From Xanthomonas sp. XNM01 (GTDB lineage: Bacteria > Pseudomonadota > Gammaproteobacteria > Xanthomonadales > Xanthomonadaceae), in contig NZ_JACVAP010000003.1 of NCBI RefSeq assembly GCF_014851915.1, positions 186,001 through 250,000 on the forward strand: a stretch of 64,000 bases of DNA, given 5' to 3'. The translations under genes were made by a program, and so were the position numbers. Positions 29,952-38,068 of this stretch are shown here, one piece after another. Below the pieces are notes generated by a model. That model was not told the DNA's origin and made no database searches. It worked only from the letters and a program-made list of their open reading frames with translations. Within the stretch, counting starts at the first letter, position 1. Each line of letters opens with the position of its first letter.

Positions 29952-32006
29952 TCACCTGTCGTCCTGGACCGTCCAGCCATTGCGGTCGAACGGGTCCCGC
30001 CCGCGCAGCAACAGACGCTCCTTGAGCACGAAGGCATCGGGCTGCTGTGCACTGAACTGCCAGGGCACCCTGGCAACCGGGAACGGATCGTCCCGGCCCA
30101 GCGCGGCAATTGGGCGCCCTCCCAGGTACGGATTGGTGCATCCGCCGATGTCCTCGCATACCAGCCGCGGCACCTCCGCATTGGGCATGAACTGCTCGGA
30201 AACCCGCAACTGGCCGCTAGCGCCAATCTCCTTGACCAGTATCAGCGGGCGCAGGCTGACATAGGCGTTCTCCGTCGTGCCACCGGCAACCGCACGTGTG
30301 GAGCCATCCTGCACGTCGCCGACGATGCCGTGGTCGGACACGATGACGATCCGTGTATTGTCGTAGACGTCCAACATTTCGAGCCGCTCCATGTAGCGCC
30401 CGATCGACTCCAGTGCACAGCGCGCAGCCAGCGCATGCTGGTAGGAGAACTGGCTGCGATGCCCCGTCCGCGCGAGCTCCTGCTTTCCGATCACCGGCCT
30501 GGTCGTCAACGGAACGCAGTCGCCCCCCATGAAGTAGGGCTCGTGGGGCAGGATGTTCGACACGAAGTTGAATCCGGATGCCCCCTCATCCACCGTGGTC
30601 AGTTCGCCGAGCGCCTCCAGCTGTGCCCATTCACGGAACGTGGTGCCGGCAGAATGATCCAGGAAAGGCTGCCATGGCCCCTTCGCGAGAATGATCTCCT
30701 TGAGCGCATAGGGCGCGATGCGCATCGAAGCCAGCAGCACCAGAAGATCGGCATAGTTCGACTCTGCCAGCGCGTTGAGCGGGAACTTCATCTCCACGGC
30801 CTTGCGATGCGAGATGGACGCGGGAATGTGCGAGCAGCGCGCTCCGTTCACGTCCAGCATCGTGCAGTCACCCAACATGGTGAAGCCCATGCCGCGGGGC
30901 CCGACCATGCTGACCCGATATCCGCGGTCGGCGAAATTGCGTGGAAGAATCGAGAACGCCTCGACGGAGAGATCCCGCAATGGTCGCCCGCGCGCATTCA
31001 TTTCCGACGGGAGGTAGTCGTACCCGCCCAGCATCGGATGCACGCCGGCGATCGAGTTCTCGCCGCCCGACACCGCTCGGGGATACCAGACGAACCCGTT
31101 GAGGCGTGACGCCAACGCCGGATCGGCTGCAAGGATGGATTCGACATAGGAGCCCATGAACCGGTCGAGAAACACGACCAGCGTATTCGGCCGCACGGAG
31201 GACAGGACGATCGGCGCCGGCGCGTCAGCACCTGCCGCCTCGCCCGCTTCGTCCGAGCGCTCCCTGGTCAGGCTGACACCTGTTGCGATCACGACCGAGA
31301 CATTGGCCAGCACCAACGCCGCAAGCAGCGCCCGGGGCGATCGCCGACGCAGCAGCCAGCACAGACAACCAGCGACCACCACTACCACGGCCAGGTCCGC
31401 GACCGACCGCCAGAGCAGCACGTGCCTGGCGATCGGCAGCTGTTCGAACGCCAGCCCGGACATCAACGGGTAACCGAACGGCAACACGAACGCGTAGATC
31501 CAGGACAGCAGAAAGCCCCCCGTCGCGACGAGGGAAAGCACCGTGCGGTATGCGGCCCGGCCAGCCAGCAGATACACCGCCGCTCCGGCATAGACCGTGA
31601 CCATGACGTCGCGCGCATTGACCTCCAGCAACCGCCGCAGATGGATGTCCAGCTCGCCGGGCGACGTGAGGAAGGTGGTCACCGGAATCGCGACGAATAC
31701 CAGCACGGCCACGCCGGACACCGAGAGCAGATAAAGCGGCAGCCGACACCGCTGCAACTGGGGGGTCAACCCGCCCAGTTCCGGGCCGAAGACCGATCCC
31801 GCGGCGACCGCTGCGGCAGCTGCCAGGACGGCCGGCATCCAGGGCGACACGACCACCAGGAGCGATGCCGCGCAAAGCGCCAGGCCGACAGCCGCCCACG
31901 CGGCCACCACGGCCACCGCACCGGTACGGGACAGCATCCTTCTGCCGACGTGGAACACAGCGAGGAAGGTCGCCAGCCCGGCCACGAACACGATCAGGAC
32001 ATCCAA
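29952..32006 (-). CDS. Membrane-anchored alkaline-phosphatase-superfamily (sulfatase-fold) enzyme
   Basis: 684 residues. About seven or eight N-terminal transmembrane helices (residues about 1-250) are followed by a periplasmic sulfatase-fold domain: NTLVVFLDRFMGSY with the first metal-binding Asp, a probable nucleophile Ser/Thr in SGGENSIAGVHPMLGGY, and IVIVSDHGIVGD near residue 555 with the Asp-His metal pair. This architecture is that of LTA synthase, OpgB and phosphoethanolamine transferases, but it matches none closely. The TTG start at 32006 has AGAGGG 7 bases upstream and overlaps the YidC-like gene by 13 bp; a GTG at 31991 is the alternative. It probably transfers a phospho-group from lipid to a surface acceptor; the substrate is unknown. 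Confidence 0.8.
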   Translation of the reverse strand: MDVLIVFVAGLATFLAVFHVGRRMLSRTGAVAVVAAWAAVGLALCAASLLVVVSPWMPAVLAAAAAVAAGSVFGPELGGLTPQLQRCRLPLYLLSVSGVAVLVFVAIPVTTFLTSPGELDIHLRRLLEVNARDVMVTVYAGAAVYLLAGRAAYRTVLSLVATGGFLLSWIYAFVLPFGYPLMSGLAFEQLPIARHVLLWRSVADLAVVVVVAGCLCWLLRRRSPRALLAALVLANVSVVIATGVSLTRERSDEAGEAAGADAPAPIVLSSVRPNTLVVFLDRFMGSYVESILAADPALASRLNGFVWYPRAVSGGENSIAGVHPMLGGYDYLPSEMNARGRPLRDLSVEAFSILPRNFADRGYRVSMVGPRGMGFTMLGDCTMLDVNGARCSHIPASISHRKAVEMKFPLNALAESNYADLLVLLASMRIAPYALKEIILAKGPWQPFLDHSAGTTFREWAQLEALGELTTVDEGASGFNFVSNILPHEPYFMGGDCVPLTTRPVIGKQELARTGHRSQFSYQHALAARCALESIGRYMERLEMLDVYDNTRIVIVSDHGIVGDVQDGSTRAVAGGTTENAYVSLRPLILVKEIGASGQLRVSEQFMPNAEVPRLVCEDIGGCTNPYLGGRPIAALGRDDPFPVARVPWQFSAQQPDAFVLKERLLLRGRDPFDRNGWTVQDDR

Positions 32007-32692
32007 AGCGGCGCCCTCTTCGTTTCCTGCATCCGGACGACCATGTTGCGCAGCAGCGACCAGAGGTTGTTGATCGTCCAGTAGAGCACCAGGCCTGCCG
32101 GACTGGCATACAGCAGCACGAGGAACAGCAGCGACAGCGCGATGCCCTGCGCCCTGCGCGTGCGGTCGCGCACATAGCCGAACACGACCACCGCATTGAT
32201 CGCCGTCATCAGCAGCGGCAGTACATTGACGCCACCGAGCAGACCGTCCGGCAGCGACAGGTCGTCGATCTGGCCGAAGGCTGCGCCATCCAGGAGCCCG
32301 TCCGCGGAAAGAAAACGGTAGACCGTCGCGAACACCAGGATCTGGACGAACAGGTCCGCGGAGGACAGCAACGCCTGCAGCGGATGATGGCGGTGCTGCC
32401 TGTGCACCGTACGAATGTAGAAGTAGCGCTCCCGACCACGGAAATGCGCCTTCATCCGGGCAACGTCACGAGCGACACGCTCGCGCTTTTCCCGGCCGCG
32501 CGCCAGCCGCAGCTCCATCTCCCGATACAGCGGCAACAGCAACAGGTTGATGGTGATGCTGAACAGGATGATCCGCCCGCCGACGCCCAGACCCAGGCCC
32601 AGGTTGGAGCCGACGTCGCGCCAGAAATCGAAAATCGCCTGGTAGATCACCAGCAGCGGCTGCAGCAGCAGGATGTCGAGCACCTCGATCAT
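31994..32692 (-). CDS. Short YidC/Oxa1-like membrane protein
   Basis: 232 residues with about five membrane segments. It opens LQPLLVIYQAIFDFWRD and has GGRIILFSITINLLLLPLY, which matches the first core helix of YidC, then a charged cytoplasmic loop, VNVLPLLMTAINAVV, and a strong C-terminal match, YASPAGLVLYWTINNLWSLLRN, to the YidC FPAGLVLYW..NN signature. It lacks the large periplasmic P1 domain of housekeeping YidC (about 550 aa), so it is a specialised paralogue. The ATG at 32692 overlaps the stop of the glycerophosphotransferase gene (ATGA) and its end overlaps the sulfatase-fold gene; all three are translationally coupled. It may insert or scaffold its partners (inference). Confidence 0.85.
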   Translation of the reverse strand: MIEVLDILLLQPLLVIYQAIFDFWRDVGSNLGLGLGVGGRIILFSITINLLLLPLYREMELRLARGREKRERVARDVARMKAHFRGRERYFYIRTVHRQHRHHPLQALLSSADLFVQILVFATVYRFLSADGLLDGAAFGQIDDLSLPDGLLGGVNVLPLLMTAINAVVVFGYVRDRTRRAQGIALSLLFLVLLYASPAGLVLYWTINNLWSLLRNMVVRMQETKRAPLWMS

Positions 32693-34059
32693 GCCGGCCG
32701 CTCCCCGCCGATACCCGGGCCGGAGGCAGCGCTGGCGACGGCACGCCCGGCCTCGCGCTGATGGATCTCCAGCAGATGCGCCGCGACCGCTGCACCGCCA
32801 TCGGCGAAGCGATACACCAGCGCATCGCGGACATCGGCGATGCGTCCCGGCGTCACCGACGACAACGTCCGTTCGACAAGCGAGGCGACATCGCCGATCG
32901 CGGCAGGGTCGATCGACACGATGAAATCCGCGCATGCCTGGCGCAGTTCGCTGTCCCCGCCAAGCAACTCCCCCTCCAGTCCACCCAGTTCCATCCTACG
33001 GTCGACCACGATCACGGGACGCCGGTGGATGAAGGCGAACTCGTAGACGATGCCGGAGATGTCGCTCAGCAGCAGGTCCGCTCTGGCCATCGCGGCCGAC
33101 GGCACCAGAGCGGTATCTATCTCGACATCCGCCAGCGCGAGTACCTGCGCATGCAGGTCGGGCTGCGAGATCCCCATCTGCGGATGAGGCCTGACGATGA
33201 CGTGATACCGCTGCGCCAGCGCCTGGATGAACTGCGTGCCCAGGGCCGCGAACATCCCCAGTGGACCCCAGCTGGGCGCGACCAGCACCACCGGCCTGCC
33301 TGTGCCGTCGGACGTCGCCTGCGCGTTCTCCAGCAACACCTCGTAGTGGGGGACTCCGGCCTCGCGCAACTCCTTCGGAGGCAGCCCGCGAAGCGCCTCC
33401 ATCCTGCGGATGTTCTCGCGCAGCACCGGTCCGCAGCAGAGGACCGAATCGTAGTAGTCGTACGCGAAGGGCCGCACGTAGCGGCATTCACCCAGGGCGT
33501 GCTGCACCATCGCGTAGTGACGAACGCGCCTCGAGCGCCGGAAGGTCATCACGTCCAGTTGCGGCGTCGTGGTCGCCATCACGACCGCCTCGATGTGGTT
33601 CAGGTGCGCATAGCCCACCAGTCCAGGCGCGATCTCGCGGTGCGCGATCCCGGCAGGCAGCGGCTCGAAGGCGTCGCCGCGCGGGTACATCGTGAAGTAG
33701 GTGACCTCGACGCCCCGCCCCGCCAGCCGCCTGAGTACTGGCAGGAAGGTGGTCTCGTAGCGCGGATCCTCCGAGTGAACCGCGATGCCGCAAGCCTGGT
33801 CCCGACGGCGCAGCGAGAACAGCAGTTCGATCGCGCGGTAGTACGCCCCGCGCAGTGCGAAGTACACCGAGACTACGAGGCCGGTCACCACATAGAACAG
33901 CGCGCTGCCGGTTCCCGGGTCGATGTAGGCGAACGCCGGCAGCGCGTGGGCCACCAGAGCAAGCGCCAGCGAGATCCTCAGAACACGCGGCAGCGGCCGC
34001 GACGCCCCTGGCGGGTCCGGACGCACGCCATCGCGTGCCGTCGCATGCGTGCCGGTCAT
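32689..34059 (-). CDS. TagB/TagF-like CDP-glycerol glycerophosphotransferase family protein
   Basis: 456 residues. One or two N-terminal membrane helices around YIDPGTGSALFYVVTGL (about residues 44-70) are followed by a GT-B-like catalytic domain of the glycerophosphotransferase family: VLVAPSWGPLGMF near residue 265, IVRPHPQ, and LLLSDISGIVYEFAF with PVIVVD near 350-370, corresponding to the donor-site SD-S...EF signature. In Gram-positives such enzymes add glycerol-phosphate from CDP-glycerol to build teichoic acid. No CDP-glycerol synthase (TagD) lies in this window. Start ATG 34059, 5 bp after the upstream OpgB-like stop. It is coupled by ATGA to the YidC-like gene. Confidence 0.82.
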   Translation of the reverse strand: MTGTHATARDGVRPDPPGASRPLPRVLRISLALALVAHALPAFAYIDPGTGSALFYVVTGLVVSVYFALRGAYYRAIELLFSLRRRDQACGIAVHSEDPRYETTFLPVLRRLAGRGVEVTYFTMYPRGDAFEPLPAGIAHREIAPGLVGYAHLNHIEAVVMATTTPQLDVMTFRRSRRVRHYAMVQHALGECRYVRPFAYDYYDSVLCCGPVLRENIRRMEALRGLPPKELREAGVPHYEVLLENAQATSDGTGRPVVLVAPSWGPLGMFAALGTQFIQALAQRYHVIVRPHPQMGISQPDLHAQVLALADVEIDTALVPSAAMARADLLLSDISGIVYEFAFIHRRPVIVVDRRMELGGLEGELLGGDSELRQACADFIVSIDPAAIGDVASLVERTLSSVTPGRIADVRDALVYRFADGGAAVAAHLLEIHQREAGRAVASAASGPGIGGERPA

Positions 34060-34064
34060 CTGCT

Positions 34065-35573
34065 TCAGTCCGATTGCCAGGCGCGCCAGAGCCCGACCCG
34101 CCACGACTGCACCATGGCGTGGAAGTCCTTCCGTCCATAACGCTCGGTCAGGGTCGGTGCCTCGCCCAGCAGGTTCCGGCCCAGGCCGATTTCCTGCACG
34201 TCGCCGCCCAGCACCGATGCGATCGTGGGCGCGATGTCCATCGTGCTGGCGTCGCGCTGGACGGCGCCGCTGCGCCCGGCACCGCGGATCAGCAGCAGGT
34301 TTTCCCGCGCCAGGCCGCGTGCGTTGAACTGCGACGAGGCCCCCGACGCACGCTGGAGGTGGTCGGAAGCGATCACCACCACCACGTCGTCGCGCGCCTC
34401 TGCCTCGATCCCGCGCACGAATGCCGCCAGTTCCCCATCCGAGCAGTCGGCAGCGTTCAGCATGTTGTTGGCGCCATCGCCATAGCGCACCGTGCCCTGG
34501 CAGGCGGGGCTGGGGTAACCGCCCGGTGGATGCGTGCCGGTAGTCAGCAGGAACAGGGCGAAGGGCTCGGGCCCTGCGTTGAGTCCGCGGAACTTGCTCA
34601 TCGCCGCCGAGAACACATCGGCATCGTAGGCGCCCCACTTGGAGCGCGCGAATCCCTCGCCGATCACCGTCGAGATCTCGTCCACGCCGATGATGTCGTC
34701 GAAGCCGTGCGTCGCGTAAAAGTCGCCTTTGCCGGCGAAATCCATCCGCGCGCCGCCCACGTAGGCCAACCGGTAGCGCCAGGACTCGAGCAGGTCACCC
34801 AGGCAGCCGGCGCCCGGCAGGAAGCGGGTGCGTCCCAGCCCGGGATCGCTCATGTCCGGCGAGATCGTGGCCAGCGGCATCCCGCACTGCGATGCCACCA
34901 TGCCGGCGATGGTCCAGTCGGTCAGCGGCGCCTCGCCGATGCCGCGGAACGACAGGCTGTCGCGCTCCAGTTCCAGCAGCCCGTCCGCCAATCCGGGGAA
35001 ATGGGTCTGGTCCAGAAACGCACGCTCGTAGCTTTCGGCGTAGATGAACACCAGCGAGCGCGGACGCGGCGGCGGCACGGCATCGGCAGGCAGCGCCTTC
35101 AGCTCCCTGCCCAGCACGTCCTCGTTGCGGGGGGCCAGCTCCTGCCACAACTGATACCCCTCGGCCAGCGCCGGGTGCAGCGGCAATGCGATGGCCGCAA
35201 GCACCGTCAGCACCAGGGTCTGCCAGGATGACAGCGAGGGGGATTCCTGCGGTGCAGATGCGACGCGCCTGGCCAGCACCATCCAGACCAGCAGAAGCCC
35301 GCCTGCGCCGATCACCAACGCAACCAGTTCCGGGAACTGGGCCATGCCGATCGCGTTGTCCGTCTCCATCGCATTGAGCACATGGAAGACCACCGCACTG
35401 GTCAATCCCTCGGCGGTGAACAGGTCGGCGATGAAATAGAACAGCGACAGCAGCATGGACAGCATGACCACCGCGCACAGCACGACGAACACCGCCGGCG
35501 AACGGCGCCTGGCCAGGCAGAATCCCATGATCGCGATGGCGGCCAGCACTGGCGCCCAGAGCAGGTGGTGCAC
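34065..35573 (-). CDS. OpgB-type phosphoglycerol transferase, second copy
   Basis: 502 residues. Four N-terminal transmembrane segments are followed by a periplasmic domain closely resembling E. coli OpgB/MdoB, which moves sn-glycerol-1-phosphate from phosphatidylglycerol to periplasmic glucans: VFIYAESYERAF, TDWTIAGMVASQCGMPL with the catalytic Thr, KGDFYATHGFDDIIG, LTTGTHPPGGYPSP, VVVIASDHLQRA, and DIAPTIASVLGG. It stops about 250 residues short of E. coli OpgB, lacking the latter's C-terminal region. The GTG start at 35573 follows GGGG. No opgG or opgH is near, so the acceptor is probably not an osmoregulated glucan. Confidence 0.88.
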   Translation of the reverse strand: MHHLLWAPVLAAIAIMGFCLARRRSPAVFVVLCAVVMLSMLLSLFYFIADLFTAEGLTSAVVFHVLNAMETDNAIGMAQFPELVALVIGAGGLLLVWMVLARRVASAPQESPSLSSWQTLVLTVLAAIALPLHPALAEGYQLWQELAPRNEDVLGRELKALPADAVPPPRPRSLVFIYAESYERAFLDQTHFPGLADGLLELERDSLSFRGIGEAPLTDWTIAGMVASQCGMPLATISPDMSDPGLGRTRFLPGAGCLGDLLESWRYRLAYVGGARMDFAGKGDFYATHGFDDIIGVDEISTVIGEGFARSKWGAYDADVFSAAMSKFRGLNAGPEPFALFLLTTGTHPPGGYPSPACQGTVRYGDGANNMLNAADCSDGELAAFVRGIEAEARDDVVVVIASDHLQRASGASSQFNARGLARENLLLIRGAGRSGAVQRDASTMDIAPTIASVLGGDVQEIGLGRNLLGEAPTLTERYGRKDFHAMVQSWRVGLWRAWQSD

Positions 35574-35642
35574 ACAATCCCCGACACGATGTCCGATCCC
35601 CGTCCGGCACAGCGTGCCGGACTCCCTTTCCCTTTCAGCGCA

Positions 35643-37118
35643 TCATGGCTGCGGTACCGGCGCTCCCCTGCGCGCGGACGCATCGTCGAACCCGGTACGC
35701 CAGGCCGGAATCATCGCATTGAACCGGTCCGGCCCATAGTGCTCGGCCAGCGTGGGCGCCGGCCCCAGCAGGTCACGTCCCAAAGCCATCTCGCCGACCC
35801 CCAGGCCCAGCAGCGAGGCGACGGTCGGCGCGACGTCGACCATGGTCGATGCACGCGCGACCACGTGAGGTTCGATGTCGTGCCCAAGCACCACGAACAG
35901 ATTGTCCCGGCGGGGATTGCGCTTGAGCAGCGCCGATGCATCGCCCGCGACCTGAAGGTGATCCGAAGCCACCACGATCAGCAGGTCGTCGCGCCCCTGC
36001 TGCTGCAGCCAGCGCACGAAGGCCACCGCCTGCCCGTCGCTGCAGTGCGCCGCGGCGAGCATCGGGTTGGCGAAGTCTCCACTGACACAGCCCGGACTGG
36101 GATAGCCGCTGTGTGGATGGGTCGCCGTGGTCAGCACGAACAGCCCGAACGGCCCGCCAGCCGCGTCCAGCCGTGCGAACTCCTGTCGCGCACGCGCGAA
36201 TACGGTGTCGTCGTAGGCGCCCCAGTCCGATTTCGGAAACGCGCCGAGTTCGGCCTCGAGTTCGTCGGCACCGATGACGGTGTCGAAGCCGTGGGTGCGA
36301 TAGAAGCGGCCCTTCCCGGAGAAGTTCAGGTCGGCGCCGCCGATGTAGCTGAGCCGGTAGCCGGCATCGCGCATCACGTCGCCAAGGCAGTGCACGCCGG
36401 GGCGGTACCCGCCTGCGCCGGTATCGGCCAGCGGTGTCATCACCATCCCGCACTGGCTGGCGACCATGCCACCCATCGTCCAGTTCATGAACGGTGCGGT
36501 GGCAATGCCGTGGATGGTCAGGCCCTCCCGCTCCAGCCCGCGCAACTGCGGGGCCACGCCTGGAAACAGCTGCTCGTCGAGGAAGCCGCGCTCGTAGCTT
36601 TCCAGATACACGTACACCACGGGCCGTGGCGGCCCTGCCACGTCCTGGCTCGCGGTCCAGCGCATGTCCTGATCCAGCGAGACTTCGTCCATCGACATCG
36701 CCACCCACAACGTGCGCAGCTCCAGGGCGGCCGGATGCAGGGGCAAGAGCCCCAGGGCAATCAGCGCGACGACCCAGGTGAGGCCTGCCGATGGTGCCCG
36801 GCGGCGCTGCACGGCGGCGGCGCGCAGCGCCCCCCACAACCAGGCCAGGTACGCCAGCCCGGCGGCGCAGACCGCGGCCACCAACGCCGGGAAGCGCATG
36901 ATGCCCAGCTCGCCGCGCTGCAGGCCGTACTGCAGGTGGGCCAGCACCGCGTAGGTGATCCCCTCGCCGGTGAAATGGTCGGCGATAGCGTGGGTCAGCG
37001 ACAGCAGCCCGGCAAGACCGAGCGTCACAGCCAGTACGAGCACCTGCCTGCGGTTGCGCGGAGCAAGCAGACCAAAGACAGCCAGCACGACCAGGACCAG
37101 GTTGACAGCCAGCACCAC
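35643..37118 (-). CDS. OpgB-type phosphoglycerol transferase, first copy
   Basis: About 490 residues, a paralogue of the next gene with the same plan: N-terminal membrane helices, VYVYLESYERGF, MNWTMGGMVASQCGMVM with the catalytic Thr, KGRFYRTHGFDTVIG, LTTATHPHSGYPSP, IVVASDHLQVAGD, and VDVAPTVASLLGLG. The start is uncertain: GTG codons at 37118 and 37115 follow GGAGGGA closely; a longer frame reaches back into the pilA terminator and is rejected. It is the first gene downstream of pilA, 16 bp past the terminator hairpin, so it may be expressed by read-through. It has no separate obvious promoter. Confidence 0.86.
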   Translation of the reverse strand: MVLAVNLVLVVLAVFGLLAPRNRRQVLVLAVTLGLAGLLSLTHAIADHFTGEGITYAVLAHLQYGLQRGELGIMRFPALVAAVCAAGLAYLAWLWGALRAAAVQRRRAPSAGLTWVVALIALGLLPLHPAALELRTLWVAMSMDEVSLDQDMRWTASQDVAGPPRPVVYVYLESYERGFLDEQLFPGVAPQLRGLEREGLTIHGIATAPFMNWTMGGMVASQCGMVMTPLADTGAGGYRPGVHCLGDVMRDAGYRLSYIGGADLNFSGKGRFYRTHGFDTVIGADELEAELGAFPKSDWGAYDDTVFARARQEFARLDAAGGPFGLFVLTTATHPHSGYPSPGCVSGDFANPMLAAAHCSDGQAVAFVRWLQQQGRDDLLIVVASDHLQVAGDASALLKRNPRRDNLFVVLGHDIEPHVVARASTMVDVAPTVASLLGLGVGEMALGRDLLGPAPTLAEHYGPDRFNAMIPAWRTGFDDASARRGAPVPQP

Positions 37119-37133
37119 TCCCTCCACCGACCC

Positions 37134-37163
37134 AAGAAAAAGCCCCGCTTGCGCGGGGCTTCT
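37134..37163 (-). terminator. Intrinsic terminator of pilA
   Basis: A perfect 8-bp stem AGCCCCGC / GCGGGGCT with a 4-base loop (37141-37160) is followed by TTTTTCTT on the minus strand, 22 bp past the pilA stop. The OpgB-like gene starts right after it, so read-through would set cassette expression well below pilin. Confidence 0.9.
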
Positions 37164-37184
37164 CATGCAACTGACAGCGAAGAC

Positions 37185-37652
37185 TTACTGGCCGCGGCAC
37201 GAGCCGGGCAGGAACTTGGCCTCGACGGAGGTACCGGTGCCGCCACAGACCCACTTGTAGATCTGGGTGCCGGTGTCGCCATTGGCCAGCGCGGTGGTCG
37301 CATTGGCATACGGAATCAGGGTGATGACGTCGCCATCGATCGCCGTGTCGATGTTCTGCAGGGTCACCGTGATCACGCCAGCATTGTCAGTCGCGATCGA
37401 GCTAACGTACTTGGTGGTCTCGGTCGAACTTTCGCAGCCCCAGTCGCCGGCACCCGGCAGGGTCGAGCCGACGGCCGACTGCGCGATCTCGGTGATGGTG
37501 GTACGGCAGGCCGACGCGGCCAGGATGCCTTCGGACACCTTGGTGCGCTTGGTGTAGTCGGAGTAAGCCGGCAGCGCGATCGCGGCCAGGATGGCGATGA
37601 TCGCGACGACGATCATCAGTTCGATCAGGGTAAAGCCCTGCTGCTTCTTCAT
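37185..37652 (-). CDS. pilA: Type IV major pilin PilA
   Basis: A 155-residue type IVa prepilin. The short positively charged leader MKKQQG is cut by PilD before Phe7, then [22 protein letters not shown] forms the N-terminal helix with the conserved Glu5. The globular domain contains four Cys (SACRT, WGCES, WVCGG, GSCRGQ), allowing two disulphides including the C-terminal D-loop. Ser/Thr are abundant, giving possible modification sites. Start ATG 37652 with AGGGG upstream. It is behind a sigma-54-type promoter and is divergent from pilC. Confidence 0.95.
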   Translation of the reverse strand: MKKQQGFTLIELMIVVAIIAILAAIALPAYSDYTKRTKVSEGILAASACRTTITEIAQSAVGSTLPGAGDWGCESSTETTKYVSSIATDNAGVITVTLQNIDTAIDGDVITLIPYANATTALANGDTGTQIYKWVCGGTGTSVEAKFLPGSCRGQ

Positions 37653-37755
37653 GTGATTCCCCTAGAGCGGTAATGAATGGAGGACACTGCGGTGGAACTG
37701 CCCCGTGTCCCCTTGGAACCCGGGCCGGGATGCGGCGGATGCCACATCCGTCCAT

Positions 37756-37772
37756 CGCAGAGACCGTGCCAG
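37756..37772 (-). promoter_or_regulatory. Sigma-54 (RpoN) promoter of pilA
   Basis: On the minus strand CTGGCACGGTCTCTGCG matches the sigma-54 consensus YTGGCACG-RNNN-TTGCW except in two of the last five bases. GG (-24) and GC (-12) are correctly spaced. Transcription would start near 37745, giving a leader of about 93 nt. PilS/PilR-RpoN control of pilA is known in Pseudomonas and xanthomonads; pilSR are not in the window. The remaining 416-bp pilA/pilC gap is AT-richer near 37850-37920. Confidence 0.8.
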
Positions 37773-38068
37773 GTTTTCGACACCCGGCCGGCGGCGCATC
37801 CTACCAATCATCCGGAATCCGCGACCGGCGGGCGGGCACATTCGGGATGTGACAGAGACCTCAGGCGAAATTCAGGCAATCAGCGTCACTAAGTGACAAT
37901 TTTTGGCAGCATCGTCACGCACTGACCACTTCAGCCCATACGGCCTTGATCGCTGAGGAATGGAAGCCCGTATCACGGACTGTGATCGCACCGCGTGTCC
38001 GCCGCCAAATTACCGGCTACCATGCGTCGATGTGCCGGCGCGGGGATGCCGGCCGGGGAGACCACAGC

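Noticed and set aside
35643-37166. Start of the first OpgB-like protein within the pilA terminator
   Set aside because: The extra residues would be translated from the terminator hairpin itself; GTG codons after GGAGGGA are more likely starts.
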